The notes beneath the pieces were generated by a model. The model was not told the origin of the DNA and made no database searches. It was given only the letters and a program-made list of their open reading frames with translations. Source: Paraburkholderia sp. LEh10 (GTDB lineage Bacteria > Pseudomonadota > Gammaproteobacteria > Burkholderiales > Burkholderiaceae). From it: a stretch of 64,000 bases of DNA. Positions 35,299 through 44,232 of the stretch are shown piece by piece. Each line of letters starts with the position of its first letter. The stretch's first letter is position 1. The stretch spans positions 1 through 64,000 of the forward strand of contig NZ_JAGIPX010000045.1 of NCBI RefSeq assembly GCF_017814945.1. Direction: 5' to 3'. The position numbers and the translations under genes were made by a program.

Positions 35299-36140
35299 AC
35301 GCCCCACATCCACAAGCCGCCGCGAATGACGAAATCGGCGCGAGTCTCCCTGCAAATATCGAGGCCCGCTACCGCAATCTCCCGCGCCCGCCTCAGTTCG
35401 ATACGCTCGCGCAAGAGCGGCTGCACCGCAAACAACGCCTCGCAGCCGCCTTCCGGCTTTTCTCCAGGTTCGGCTTCGACGAAGGCGCAGCCGGCCACAT
35501 CACTGCGCGGGACCCGGAGTTCACGGACACTTTCTGGGTCAATCCGTTCGGCGTTCACTTCAGCCAGGTGAACGTTTCTAACCTGATTCGTTGCGACCAC
35601 CACGGCAATGTCGTCGAAGGCTACTATCCCGTCAATGCGGCAGCCTTTGCCATTCATTCTCGCCTGCACCAGACACGGCCTGACGCGGTCGCTGCCGCGC
35701 ATTCGCACAGCACCTACGGCCGCGCATGGTCGACGCTCGGCCGCCTGCTCGACCCGATTACTCAGGACGTTTGCGCCTTTTACGGGGATCACGCCGTCTA
35801 CAATGAATTTGGCGGCGTGGCAGTCGAGCTGGACGAAGGACAGCGCATCGCCAATGCACTCGGGCCGTACAAGGCGGCGATCCTCCAGAGCCACGGTTTG
35901 CTGACGGTTGGCAAGACTGTTGACGAGGCCGCATGGTGGTTCATCACGATGGAGCGCTCCTGCCAGGTTCAGTTGCTGGCGGAAGCCGCGGCGGCGCGCA
36001 CGGGAGCGCCGCCGAAGACGATTGCCGATGACGCGGCACGCCAGGCGCATTCGATCGTCGGCAGCGCGCACGCGGGCTGGTTCCAGTTCCAGCTCCTCTA
36101 TACCCGCATCGTCAAGGAACAACCTGACCTGCTGGACTAA
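35295..36140 (+). CDS. Class II aldolase/adducin family protein (second)
   Basis: 281 residues. The class II signature is GAAGHITARDPEFTDTFWVN, followed by the metal histidines in AAHSHSTYGRAWSTLG and QSHGLLTVG, with the FAIHSRLHQTRPD helix between. It differs from the aldolase at 29744 in having an N-terminal extension of about 30 residues and a different C-terminal tail, so the two are not recent duplicates. It is translationally coupled to the acyl-CoA synthetase. Retention of two unlike class II aldolases suggests two separate steps or two related substrates. Confidence 0.85.
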   Translation: MNAPHPQAAANDEIGASLPANIEARYRNLPRPPQFDTLAQERLHRKQRLAAAFRLFSRFGFDEGAAGHITARDPEFTDTFWVNPFGVHFSQVNVSNLIRCDHHGNVVEGYYPVNAAAFAIHSRLHQTRPDAVAAAHSHSTYGRAWSTLGRLLDPITQDVCAFYGDHAVYNEFGGVAVELDEGQRIANALGPYKAAILQSHGLLTVGKTVDEAAWWFITMERSCQVQLLAEAAAARTGAPPKTIADDAARQAHSIVGSAHAGWFQFQLLYTRIVKEQPDLLD

Positions 36141-36161
36141 CCTACGCCAGGAGCATTGATT

Positions 36162-36872
36162 GTGATTGCTGTTCGAGCACTGCTGTTCGATACCTTTGGG
36201 ACCGTTGTGGACTGGCGCGGAGGTTTGATTTCTCGCCTCGATGAGTGGGGGAAAGCTCGTGGCATCGCCGCGGACTGGCCAAATCTGGTGGATCGTTGGC
36301 GAATGGCCTATCCACCGTCGATGCAACGTGTGCGAACGGGCGAGCGAGAATGGGCCGTACTGGACGTACTGCAACGGGAATCGCTGCAACAGCTCGTCAT
36401 TGAATTGGGGATCCCGGGTTTGGACGACACTGCGGCTGACGAAATGGTCCGTATGTGGCACGAGTTGCCGCCCTGGCCAGACTCCGTAGCGGGCCTGCAA
36501 AGGCTGCGCACGCGGTACGTCATCGCACCGCTATCCAACGGGCAAGTCGCGCTGCTCGTGCGGATGGCGAAAACCGCAGGGCTTCCGTGGGATGCAATAT
36601 TCGGGGCAGACCTGTTCCGTCATTACAAGCCGGATCCAGAGACGTATTTTGGTGCAACGTCTTTGCTTGGCTGCGAGCCTCACGAAGTGATGCTCGTGGC
36701 CTCGCATCCATCCGATCTTGATGCAGCCGCAAAGTGCGGGCTGCGGACATGCCATGTTTCGCGGCCACTGGAATACGGGGCCGGTCGCATGGTTGAGGCG
36801 ACACCAGAGCCCGGCCGCTTCGATATGACGGTCGATAGCCTCGAAGCATTGGCAAGCGCACTGGGTTGCTAG
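36162..36872 (+). CDS. Haloacid dehalogenase type II-like HAD hydrolase
   Basis: About 236 residues from the GTG at 36162, 8 bases after AGGAG; the TTG at 36156 is too close. Nucleophile Asp in ALLFDTFGTVVDWRGG, motif II Ser in IAPLSNGQVALLVRMA, the Lys in FRHYKPDPETYFGATSLLG and acidic motif ASHPSDLDAAAKCGL. L-2-haloacid dehalogenases have this layout and turn 2-haloacids into 2-hydroxyacids by an aspartyl ester, but many homologues are phosphatases or lack dehalogenase activity. As the last gene of the cluster it may supply or repair a hydroxyacid intermediate. Confidence 0.8.
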   Translation: MIAVRALLFDTFGTVVDWRGGLISRLDEWGKARGIAADWPNLVDRWRMAYPPSMQRVRTGEREWAVLDVLQRESLQQLVIELGIPGLDDTAADEMVRMWHELPPWPDSVAGLQRLRTRYVIAPLSNGQVALLVRMAKTAGLPWDAIFGADLFRHYKPDPETYFGATSLLGCEPHEVMLVASHPSDLDAAAKCGLRTCHVSRPLEYGAGRMVEATPEPGRFDMTVDSLEALASALGC

Positions 36873-37045
36873 CAGGCCTGCCCCTACGTCGAAGCGCAGC
36901 AGGTCCATGCATGACGTCTAGCTGGTCAGCGCACCGCTGATTTAGTTAGACCGGCGATGCGCACGGAACGCTGTATGTCGACCCCATCCACGATTCAAGA
37001 GAGAAGCAGGTCTTCGATTCAAGCGGTGAAATGCGGGATGCAAGA

Positions 37046-38050
37046 TCACCCGCGGCGTTTCGCGGATTTCGATGTGGCAGGCGGACGTGCAGTCGGCTTT
37101 TCAGATGCAACCGAACGGGTAGCCTTCGACGTGCCGGGACCAGTGTCGTCCTTCGCCTTTTTCAGGGCGGCGGCGCCGGACTTAGCGGTCTGCGTCGCGA
37201 CCTTGCCTTTCGGTGCCGATTTCACGGTTCCGGACAACTTCTTCGGCGTAGTCAGAGTAGACTTTCTCGCTTTTTGCGAAATGGATGGTTTGCGCGTGCT
37301 GCCTCGGACCTTGTCGGCATCTGCAAAGGGTTCCGTGTCAATGTCGATACCGAACACATCGCCTAGAACCGCATTGTCGAGCAGCTTGCCAGACGCCGGG
37401 ACGGCTTTCCCCGCACCGGACAAATTCGCGCTTGTGTTATTGACGAGATCGGAAGGGTCAACGCCACGTAACGTAAAGAGCAATTCGGGCTGCTGGTCGA
37501 GCCGTGCGCCGATGCCATACAGTACTGCCGCGACGTGCTTGCACATCACAGCCCAATCCAGGCAGTCGCAGCCGAACCTGATATCTTTCGGTGCGGGGAA
37601 AAGCCCGGTGCCGGGTTTGCAGATGCGGCCCATCACGGCAGCCGATAGCTTGCCCAGCAGCAATTCGACGATGGAGTCAATCGACGACGAACAGTCGGCG
37701 CTCAACGCGCGCCACTGCTTTTCAGGACAGGCTGCGACATCAATATTGATCTCGTACAGGCTGGATCCCATGACCTGCGCATGGATCTTGCCAGCCGTAA
37801 TCTGCAGATCGATCACCGAACCATTGCGCACGTAGGTGCGACCTCTCGGCAGGCGACTGTCGTAGTCGCTGTAATGCTCCAGATTATCGCACCACGCTTT
37901 GCCCCAGAAAGTCTTCGCAATCGCGCCGCGATACGGTGCGATGGGTGACAGGGTCCTGCCATCCTTGATCGCTCTGGCGACCAGCTGCTCCGCTTTTTTT
38001 CGGCGCTCGGCCACCGGCACGTATGGTTTCCATCCACCGAAATTAGCCAT
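37046..38050 (-). CDS. SWIM zinc-finger protein
   Basis: About 334 residues from MANFGGWKPYVPVAERRKKA. The conserved N-terminal block (KTFWGKAWCDNLEHYSDYDS, RLPRGRTYVRNG) precedes the SWIM zinc motif C161-x-C163-x6-C170-x-H172 (CDCLDWAVMCKH). The last 90 residues are a Lys/Ala/Thr/Pro-rich tail typical of nucleic-acid-binding disordered ends. It starts 18 bases after the SNF2 helicase gene stop, so the pair is one operon; SWIM/SNF2 pairs are widespread in bacteria and may act on chromatin-like DNA complexes or stalled polymerase. The exact role is unknown. Confidence 0.88.
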   Translation of the reverse strand: MANFGGWKPYVPVAERRKKAEQLVARAIKDGRTLSPIAPYRGAIAKTFWGKAWCDNLEHYSDYDSRLPRGRTYVRNGSVIDLQITAGKIHAQVMGSSLYEINIDVAACPEKQWRALSADCSSSIDSIVELLLGKLSAAVMGRICKPGTGLFPAPKDIRFGCDCLDWAVMCKHVAAVLYGIGARLDQQPELLFTLRGVDPSDLVNNTSANLSGAGKAVPASGKLLDNAVLGDVFGIDIDTEPFADADKVRGSTRKPSISQKARKSTLTTPKKLSGTVKSAPKGKVATQTAKSGAAALKKAKDDTGPGTSKATRSVASEKPTARPPATSKSAKRRG

Positions 38051-38068
38051 CAGCGTTCCTCTCAATGA

Positions 38069-40747
38069 TCAGTTTTCCTGCGCGCAATGAATATCGAGCC
38101 TGACAAGATCGAGCAGCTCCCGGTCACTCATCTCGGTCAGCTGCAGTTCCGCACCGCCTTCAAGCACATCCTTCACCAACTGCTGCTTCGTTTCGATCAA
38201 CCGGTCAATCCGATCCTCGACCGTACCCTGGCAGACAAACTTGTGCACCAGAACATTCCTGCACTGGCCAATGCGAAATGCCCGATCGGTCGCCTGATTC
38301 TCTACGGCGGGATTCCACCAACGGTCGAAGTGAATCACGTGAGAAGCCGCTGTGAGATTGAGTCCCGATCCTCCTGCTTTGAGCGACAGCACAAAGAACG
38401 GTGTCGATTCGTCTTCCTGGAATTGCCTGACCAGTTCGCGCCGTTTGCCTACGGGTGTTCCGCCATGGAGAATCAGGCCCTCCCTGCCGAAAAGCGATCC
38501 AAGGAACGCGGCAAGTGGCTCGGTGGTCTCGCGGAATTGCGTAAACACCAGTACCTTCTCCTGCTTCGCCGCGATCACGTCGACCAACTCCCGCAGGCGG
38601 GCAAATTTGCCGCTGGCTTCGGGGCTCCACGCCGCGTCGCCAAGCCACTGGGACGGATGGTTGCATATCTGCTTGAAACGCATCAGGTAGCTTAATACGA
38701 TGCCTTTGCGTTCAATACCGTCGGCGCCGTCAAGCGCCGCCGCCAGGTCCTTTACCGCGCGTTGGTACAACGCGGCCTGAACGGGGCTCAGGTGACACCA
38801 TGCTTTGAGTTCGGTTTTTTCGGGAAGATCTGCGATAACACGCTTGTCTGTTTTCAGGCGGCGCAAAATATAGGGCCGCACAAGCGTGCGAAGCGGACCG
38901 AAATGCTCGATTTTTGCCAAACGCCGGCTGAGATCGGCAAACTCCTTCGCCGACCCCAACAGGCCCGGATGCGTGAAATCAAAGATGGACCACAGATCCG
39001 ACAGGCGATTTTCCACCGGGGTACCCGTCAGCGCGATGCGTGACTGTGCCTGAAGCTTCTTTACCTGTTTCGTCTGCCTCGCACCGGGATTCTTGATCGC
39101 CTGGGCCTCGTCGACAATTGCGATCCGCCACTGGATCGTTTCCAAAGCGGGTTGACGCAGCAGCGAACCGAAACTGGTAATCACGAGGTCTGTCTGCGTG
39201 AGCCGGGCACCGTTCAGTGCACGTAGTTCTTCTGCTGGCGTCATCGACGGGTGAGCCACCAGCACACGCAGGCCCGGTGCGAAGCGTTCAGCTTCTGCTG
39301 CCCAGTTTGCCAGCAGGGACGCGGGTGCGACCAGCAGGCTCGGGGGCGAGTCGGCCTGTTCGCGCTTCAGGATCAATAGCAGGGAGAGTACCTGCATCGT
39401 CTTTCCGAGGCCCATGTCGTCGGCCAGACATGCACCCAGCCCGAGCCGGCTAAGCAGGTATAGCCATCGCACGCCGGCTTGCTGGTACGGCCGAAGCTGG
39501 GCTCTCAGGTCGGGGCCCGGATCGACTTGCGCCAACCCTTCCGGTTTTCGCAAATGCCCAAGTGTCTCTGCAAGCCAGTTTCCAGCAACGACCTCTGCCC
39601 AGTCGCGCTCTTCGCAGCCTTCAGATTCGTCTCCTGACACACCCGCCAGGAGACGCAAGGCATCGTTCAATGGCAGTCCTGATTGCGCGGCCTTCTCCAG
39701 ACTCTCAAAACGTTGCAGCACGTGGCCAAGCTTTTTCGTGTCCACTTCGATCCAGCGCCCGCGAATCCATTGGAGACCATCGGCGCCTCTGAGCAGATGC
39801 CGGATCTCGGCAGGACTTAACGCCTCGCCACCGAGCGACACCTCCATTCTGAAGTCGAGCAGCGCATCCTTGCCGAGGAGCGACGGAGGCTGCGCCCCAA
39901 CGCTGGCCTTGACCACAGGTCGCGCGGGGCGCCCCATCGTCCAGGTAGCCGGCAGCCGAACCATGATTCCGGCAGATCCCAGAGCGGGTAGATCGCAGAG
40001 AAGGCGGTAGGCGTCAGCCGGCATCCAGCGCAACGGGTGGTATATTTCGCGCGATTCGAGCATCGCACGAAGCCAGTCGCAGCGTTCAGCGGCACGCCGA
40101 ACCGGCATCAGGAGGGAGAGCAGCTTCGCCTTGTTCCGCGCACCGGAAAATTCCTCGAGCGCCCGTGAGAGTGGTTGATGTTGTGTCTTGCCATGGGCCG
40201 AGATGCGCGCTGCGTAGGTTGCGAGGAAGGCGAATGGGGCTTCAGGATCCTTGCGGTTTTCGGCAAGGTTGAAGTGAACACGGCCCACAAGATTCCAGGC
40301 CGGATGACGCGACCTGAGAAATGCCTGAAGCGACTCCCCTGTGCTTGCCAACTCATCACGCAAAGCGATGTCGATTTCGCCCCACAGTGCCGCCAGAACA
40401 TCCGGCGCGAGATATTCGGCACCTGTCATGGGCGGCGCATCTTCGATCAGCCTGTCGAAGTCCCCTGTGTCCGGTTGAGAGACCGCGACTTCCTCGCCTT
40501 CTGGCGTCGTGCATAAAGACGTGACATAGCGCGCCCCAAAGTCGCGCCACCATGCCCACGCAGGCGGCAGTGCACGCCCTATGGTTGCGCTCCCCAGATA
40601 GAGCAGCCCATGACCCGTGCCGCGCCTGAAGGAAGCACCCAGTGCAACGTCATCTGGCAAGGCAGGCGCATCGACGTCTGGCGTTGCAAGGAGGTGGCCT
40701 GCCGGCGTGATTCTTGGCGCGAGACGATCGCTATCGTTCGAAGACAT
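38069..40747 (-). CDS. SNF2-family DNA translocase/helicase (HepA-like)
   Basis: 892 residues from MSSNDSDRLAPRITPAGHLL; longer frames upstream to 41047 lack family resemblance. The N-terminal third is the SNF2-associated domain found in SWIM-linked helicases. The motor is complete: Walker A DDMGLGKTMQVLSLL, DEAQ box IVDEAQAIKNPGARQTK, motif III LTGTPVENRLSDLWSIFDF, and C-terminal motifs VFTQFRETTEPLAAFLGSLF, LKAGGSGLNLTAASHVIHFD and NQATDRAFRIGQ. SNF2 enzymes translocate on DNA using ATP without unwinding it. It is cotranscribed with the SWIM protein downstream. Confidence 0.92.
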   Translation of the reverse strand: MSSNDSDRLAPRITPAGHLLATPDVDAPALPDDVALGASFRRGTGHGLLYLGSATIGRALPPAWAWWRDFGARYVTSLCTTPEGEEVAVSQPDTGDFDRLIEDAPPMTGAEYLAPDVLAALWGEIDIALRDELASTGESLQAFLRSRHPAWNLVGRVHFNLAENRKDPEAPFAFLATYAARISAHGKTQHQPLSRALEEFSGARNKAKLLSLLMPVRRAAERCDWLRAMLESREIYHPLRWMPADAYRLLCDLPALGSAGIMVRLPATWTMGRPARPVVKASVGAQPPSLLGKDALLDFRMEVSLGGEALSPAEIRHLLRGADGLQWIRGRWIEVDTKKLGHVLQRFESLEKAAQSGLPLNDALRLLAGVSGDESEGCEERDWAEVVAGNWLAETLGHLRKPEGLAQVDPGPDLRAQLRPYQQAGVRWLYLLSRLGLGACLADDMGLGKTMQVLSLLLILKREQADSPPSLLVAPASLLANWAAEAERFAPGLRVLVAHPSMTPAEELRALNGARLTQTDLVITSFGSLLRQPALETIQWRIAIVDEAQAIKNPGARQTKQVKKLQAQSRIALTGTPVENRLSDLWSIFDFTHPGLLGSAKEFADLSRRLAKIEHFGPLRTLVRPYILRRLKTDKRVIADLPEKTELKAWCHLSPVQAALYQRAVKDLAAALDGADGIERKGIVLSYLMRFKQICNHPSQWLGDAAWSPEASGKFARLRELVDVIAAKQEKVLVFTQFRETTEPLAAFLGSLFGREGLILHGGTPVGKRRELVRQFQEDESTPFFVLSLKAGGSGLNLTAASHVIHFDRWWNPAVENQATDRAFRIGQCRNVLVHKFVCQGTVEDRIDRLIETKQQLVKDVLEGGAELQLTEMSDRELLDLVRLDIHCAQEN

Positions 40748-41112
40748 GGATGGTCGAGAGGAAAGTTCCTGGGGCGAATGGCGGTTCGAATGCAGGCGGG
40801 CAAGTAGCCTCGCGGGCAGATCACGTAATATCCATCTACCATCAATCTGTATAAAGATACAGTACTTCCGGAAGGTGTGATGGAACACCTGATCAGGGTC
40901 TACAACGAGAGAGGCCGATAACCGCTCGACTGGCTTCGCCGGCAGGTTGGCGACGCGACGATTGCCAGCGCCGTCGAGCGGTGTGCTGTATCCGGCAAGC
41001 CGTATCTCTCCGCTGTTTGCAGACGCCTTGGTGTTCGAGCCGAACACTCTCTGGCTACCATGCGGAGCATCCTTGCGGCGCGAACGCCGTCAGCAAAACT
41101 GGGCTACCTGGC

Positions 41113-41371
41113 CTACCCGTTTTCGTTGAGTAACCACGGGGGAATATCCTGCACGCGATGGAGCACGCGCCAAATTTCAACGTGATCGGCGCGATCTAGA
41201 TAGAAAACGAGGTGCGGGTAACGTTTGAGCGGCCACGACCCAAGTCCAGGCAGATCGAGGGCGGATCAGTTCGCGGACATATTCGCTGCTGGTGCCATAG
41301 CCCCGTTCGTTCACCTGCTCATCGACGAAGCTCTTCAGCGTATCCGGTAAGGAAATGTTCATGGTCGTCAT
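41113..41371 (-). pseudogene. Collapsed parDE-type toxin-antitoxin module
   Basis: The first part (41371 to about 41255) encodes a ParD-type antitoxin N-terminus: MTTMNISLPDTLKSFVDEQV, then NERGYGTSSEYVRELIR. It runs into sequence that, in a different frame, encodes a ParE toxin C-terminus: GLGSWPLKRYPHLVFYLDRA, then DHVEIWRVLHRVQDIPPWLL, ending at 41113. About 40 codons of the antitoxin and about 50 of the toxin are missing between them. One deletion therefore joined the two genes, and neither should work. Confidence 0.8.
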
Positions 41372-41605
41372 GGACCAATCATAGGAGGCTTGCCAAATTT
41401 TGCCAAAAAGGCGGTTCGCCGGGCTGACATATTCAGGGCGCGGCCATTTGGCGTTGAGCCGGTTCATGCAACCGGCGCCGGCATCCGGTGACGCTCGCAG
41501 CCCGTTTCCTGAGGGCAACCGGCTGGCCCGCCTGCGGCCCCATCACAAAACGGAAATGGCCCACAACGGACCATTGACTTTGCAGAATGGGGTTATCGAA
41601 GCCGG

Positions 41606-41809
41606 TTACAGCGGTTGAATGTTTGCCGCCTGCTTGCCTTTGGGTCCCTGCTTCACCTCAAAGCTCACCTTCTGATTTTCCTGCAGTGACCTGAAGCCTT
41701 TAGCCTGAATTTCGGAGAAGTGCGCGAACAGGTCTTCGCTACCGTCGTCCGGTGTAATGAACCCAAAACCCTTCGCATCGTTAAACCACTTTACTGTACC
41801 TGTTGCCAT
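41606..41809 (-). CDS. CspA-family cold-shock protein
   Basis: 67 residues, MATGTVKWFNDAKGFGFITP, with RNP1 KGFGFI and RNP2 DLFAHF and the closing SFEVKQGPKGKQAANIQPL. Full length for the family. It binds single-stranded RNA and DNA and melts RNA structure. The longer frame to 41854 would add a non-homologous extension, so the ATG at 41809 is chosen. Members vary in whether they are cold-induced, and nothing here decides that. It is monocistronic. Confidence 0.93.
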   Translation of the reverse strand: MATGTVKWFNDAKGFGFITPDDGSEDLFAHFSEIQAKGFRSLQENQKVSFEVKQGPKGKQAANIQPL

Positions 41810-42036
41810 TTTGCCGTCGTTTCCAAAACCGTTGTAGTGAATTCCGACCGGCACCCGCCGATCGCACTATCTATTTTTACCTGATGGACTTCGATCTAGC
41901 AACAGGCATTTTCGAGGGCCAGAGAGACATATCGTTGTCACATTACTGCGCCAGGAGGCGCCGCACCACACAAGAAAATGCAAACCCGGTGGCAAACGGT
42001 CAACTCCGACTCTAAATCAGCTGCCGATATGGCTAA

Positions 42037-42699
42037 CTAATTCGAGCGGAATGTTCTGTCAGTTCTTGCGGTCGTCTTACATACCTCATGAAGCAAATTC
42101 AGGTCGGAAGTACCTAATGTATTTTCGACTGACCGATCGGAGACTGCTTCAATGTCGGCCAACGAGAAAAAGTGAGTGCACGCCGCTAAATACGACCCTA
42201 TCACCGTCGGATGACTTCCATCGGGCTCGTATAGGTCGATTTCAGGTCGCAGTCTGCGAAACTGAGCCCAAGCCAAGCCGACTGGGATAACTCTGGCACT
42301 GGTCGCTTTAGCCAAACCCTGAAACGCCGTAACGATATTTGCCTGCGACGCCGGGTCATTCTTCCGAGCCCAAGTCATGTACAGATATGGCTTCGCACCG
42401 GAGATTTGAATCTCATCGACGAATCTTCGCACATGTTCCTGCATGCTTTTCAATGCACGGAGCGGTCGAGTGCTTTGGTCCTGCAACACGACCGCATTCC
42501 ATTTCTGGGCGGCTAGACGCTTTTGGACTTCGCCCCGGTTCCAATGCGCCGCAAGCGATGCTCCGCCAAATGCGATGACATCTGCCTTCACCCGCAGATC
42601 GGGAATGCTTGTCTCAAGGAGGCTGGCAAGCATCGTTGGCATATCGTTCCTCGTTGTATAGCTATTGCCAACAAAGAGGACTCGAAACTCGCTGCTCAT
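42037..42699 (-). CDS. SGNH/GDSL-type hydrolase
   Basis: 220 residues with no signal peptide. Block I carries the nucleophile Ser as FVGNSYTTRNDMPTML, the Asn/Gly oxyanion block is visible as FGGASLAAHWNRG and LQDQSTRPL, and block V is YEPDGSHPTVIGSYLAACTH with the Asp-x-x-His dyad. SGNH enzymes are esterases, lipases or acetyl-transferring hydrolases; the substrate cannot be guessed. The gene is AT-richer than its neighbours and stands alone between a cold-shock gene and a decayed intron, suggesting acquisition by transfer. Confidence 0.75.
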   Translation of the reverse strand: MSSEFRVLFVGNSYTTRNDMPTMLASLLETSIPDLRVKADVIAFGGASLAAHWNRGEVQKRLAAQKWNAVVLQDQSTRPLRALKSMQEHVRRFVDEIQISGAKPYLYMTWARKNDPASQANIVTAFQGLAKATSARVIPVGLAWAQFRRLRPEIDLYEPDGSHPTVIGSYLAACTHFFSLADIEAVSDRSVENTLGTSDLNLLHEVCKTTARTDRTFRSN

Positions 42700-42834
42700 G
42701 GTGATGGGATGTAACGACGCGTCCGCGAATCGATGTGATGACTCAACGACATATTAATGTTCATCTACTTCATCCACATAGTACGCCGATTGAACGCCGG
42801 TCGCCTGTGCGATGTCGAACAAGCTTCCCCAAGG

Positions 42835-43105
42835 TTGGTAGAAACAGGTCCGACGGGCCCGCTTGCCATTGGCCTTCGGGATAAACACCTTCTGATAGGG
42901 TCCGGCCGGTAAGTTTCCTGCCTGAGCGCAAGCGCCAGTTCGCCGAGCCACTTCTGCACTCCGTACGCTTCGACCTCCGCGAAGTCCTGCTGATCGACAC
43001 CCGCGACACTGAGCGTACGCATGCGCCAGCACATCCTCGGGATAGATCTTGTCGTACAGAGCGTAGAAGCGGTACCCGGCTTCTGCCTTCGGTTTCGCGG
43101 ACACC
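42835..43105 (-). pseudogene. Group II intron reverse transcriptase/maturase remnant
   Basis: Two alternating frames together spell the N-terminal RT domain of a bacterial group II intron protein: GYRFYALYDKIYPEDVLAHA, then AGVDQQDFAEVEAYGVQKWL, GELALALRQETYRPDPIRR and VFIPKANGKRARR. Frame changes occur at about 43020 and 42895, and the catalytic YADD region and maturase domain are absent. No intron RNA domain V could be recognised. It is a decayed fragment just downstream of etfA. Confidence 0.75.
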
Positions 43106-43262
43106 TGCTCGGACGCCACGGGCCTGGTTTGTCTACCGACTTGACTTCCAGATGGCACGAACCGAACGCAGTGCGTGCGTACGTTGCGCATGCGAATGTC
43201 TGCGCGTGCACAGCTTCGGCTCGTCGAGCAAACTCAATCGGGGGCGAGCCATGGCGACGATT

Positions 43263-44210
43263 CTAGCCGTCGATCGCTCCAGTAAGCTCTGGCGCGACCG
43301 TAAAAAGATCGCCGACGACACCGTAGTCCGCGACACCGAAAATGGGCGCTTCCGGATCCTTGTTGATCGCGACGATCACTTTCGAGTCTTTCATGCCGGC
43401 GAGGTGCTGGATCGCACCCGAGATACCCACGGCCACGTACAGTTGCGGCGCGACGATCTTGCCGGTTTGCCCGACCTGATAGTCGTTCGGCACGAAACCC
43501 GCGTCGACTGCGGCACGCGAGGCGCCCAGCGCGGCGTTCAGCTTGTCGGCGAGCGGTTCGAGCACCTTCGTGTAGTTCTCGCCGTTGCCCAGACCACGGC
43601 CACCCGAGACGATGATCTTTGCCGACGTCAGTTCCGGACGGTCCAGCTTCGTCACTTCACGGCTCACAAACCGTGAGGTGCCCGCATCGGGCGCTGCTTC
43701 GATCTTCTCGACCGTTGCACTGCCGCCTTCGGCTGCGATTGCATCAAAGCCGGTCGTGCGTACCGTGATGACCTTGATCGGGTCTTGAGATTGCACCGTC
43801 GCAATTGCGTTGCCCGCGTAGATCGGACGCTCGAACGTATCGGGTGAATCGACTGCCGTGATGTCGCTGATCTGAGCGACGTCGAGCTTCGCGGCGATAC
43901 GCGGCACGATGTTCTTGCCGTAGGCGGTGGCCGGAGCCAGGATGTGCGAATAGTCCGTTGCGATATTCAGCACCGTCGCTTCGATGTTTTCCGCGAGGCC
44001 CACTTCGAGTTGCGGCGCATCGGCCAGAAATACTTTGCTAACGCCCGCGATGTTCGCTGCCGCGTCGGCTGCGGCCTGCGCGTTGTAGCCCGCGACCAGC
44101 ACGTGAATGTCACCGCCGATCTTCTTCGCGGCTGAAATAGTAGTCAGCGTCGCGGCCTTGATCGACGCGTTATCGTGTTCTGCTATTACCAGGCTAACCA
44201 GATTCGTCAT
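43263..44210 (-). CDS. etfA: Electron transfer flavoprotein alpha subunit
   Basis: 315 residues from MTNLVSLVIAEHDNASIKAA (ATG at 44210). The C-terminal FAD domain carries the conserved signature GLGNGENYTKVLEPLADKLN, FVPNDYQVGQTGKIVAPQLY, AVGISGAIQHLAGMKDSKVI and INKDPEAPIFGVADYGVVGD. With EtfB it accepts electrons from acyl-CoA dehydrogenases and passes them to the quinone pool through ETF-quinone oxidoreductase, which is not encoded here. It is the last gene of the leftward operon that contains an acyl-CoA dehydrogenase, 22 bases after etfB, so this ETF is probably a pathway-dedicated copy. Confidence 0.95.
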   Translation of the reverse strand: MTNLVSLVIAEHDNASIKAATLTTISAAKKIGGDIHVLVAGYNAQAAADAAANIAGVSKVFLADAPQLEVGLAENIEATVLNIATDYSHILAPATAYGKNIVPRIAAKLDVAQISDITAVDSPDTFERPIYAGNAIATVQSQDPIKVITVRTTGFDAIAAEGGSATVEKIEAAPDAGTSRFVSREVTKLDRPELTSAKIIVSGGRGLGNGENYTKVLEPLADKLNAALGASRAAVDAGFVPNDYQVGQTGKIVAPQLYVAVGISGAIQHLAGMKDSKVIVAINKDPEAPIFGVADYGVVGDLFTVAPELTGAIDG

Positions 44211-44232
44211 TTGCTCTGTCTCCACGTTCTAC

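Noticed and set aside
34944..36500. 518-codon minus-strand frame across the second aldolase and HAD gene
   Set aside because: It is a shadow of two well-supported plus-strand genes and has no family resemblance.
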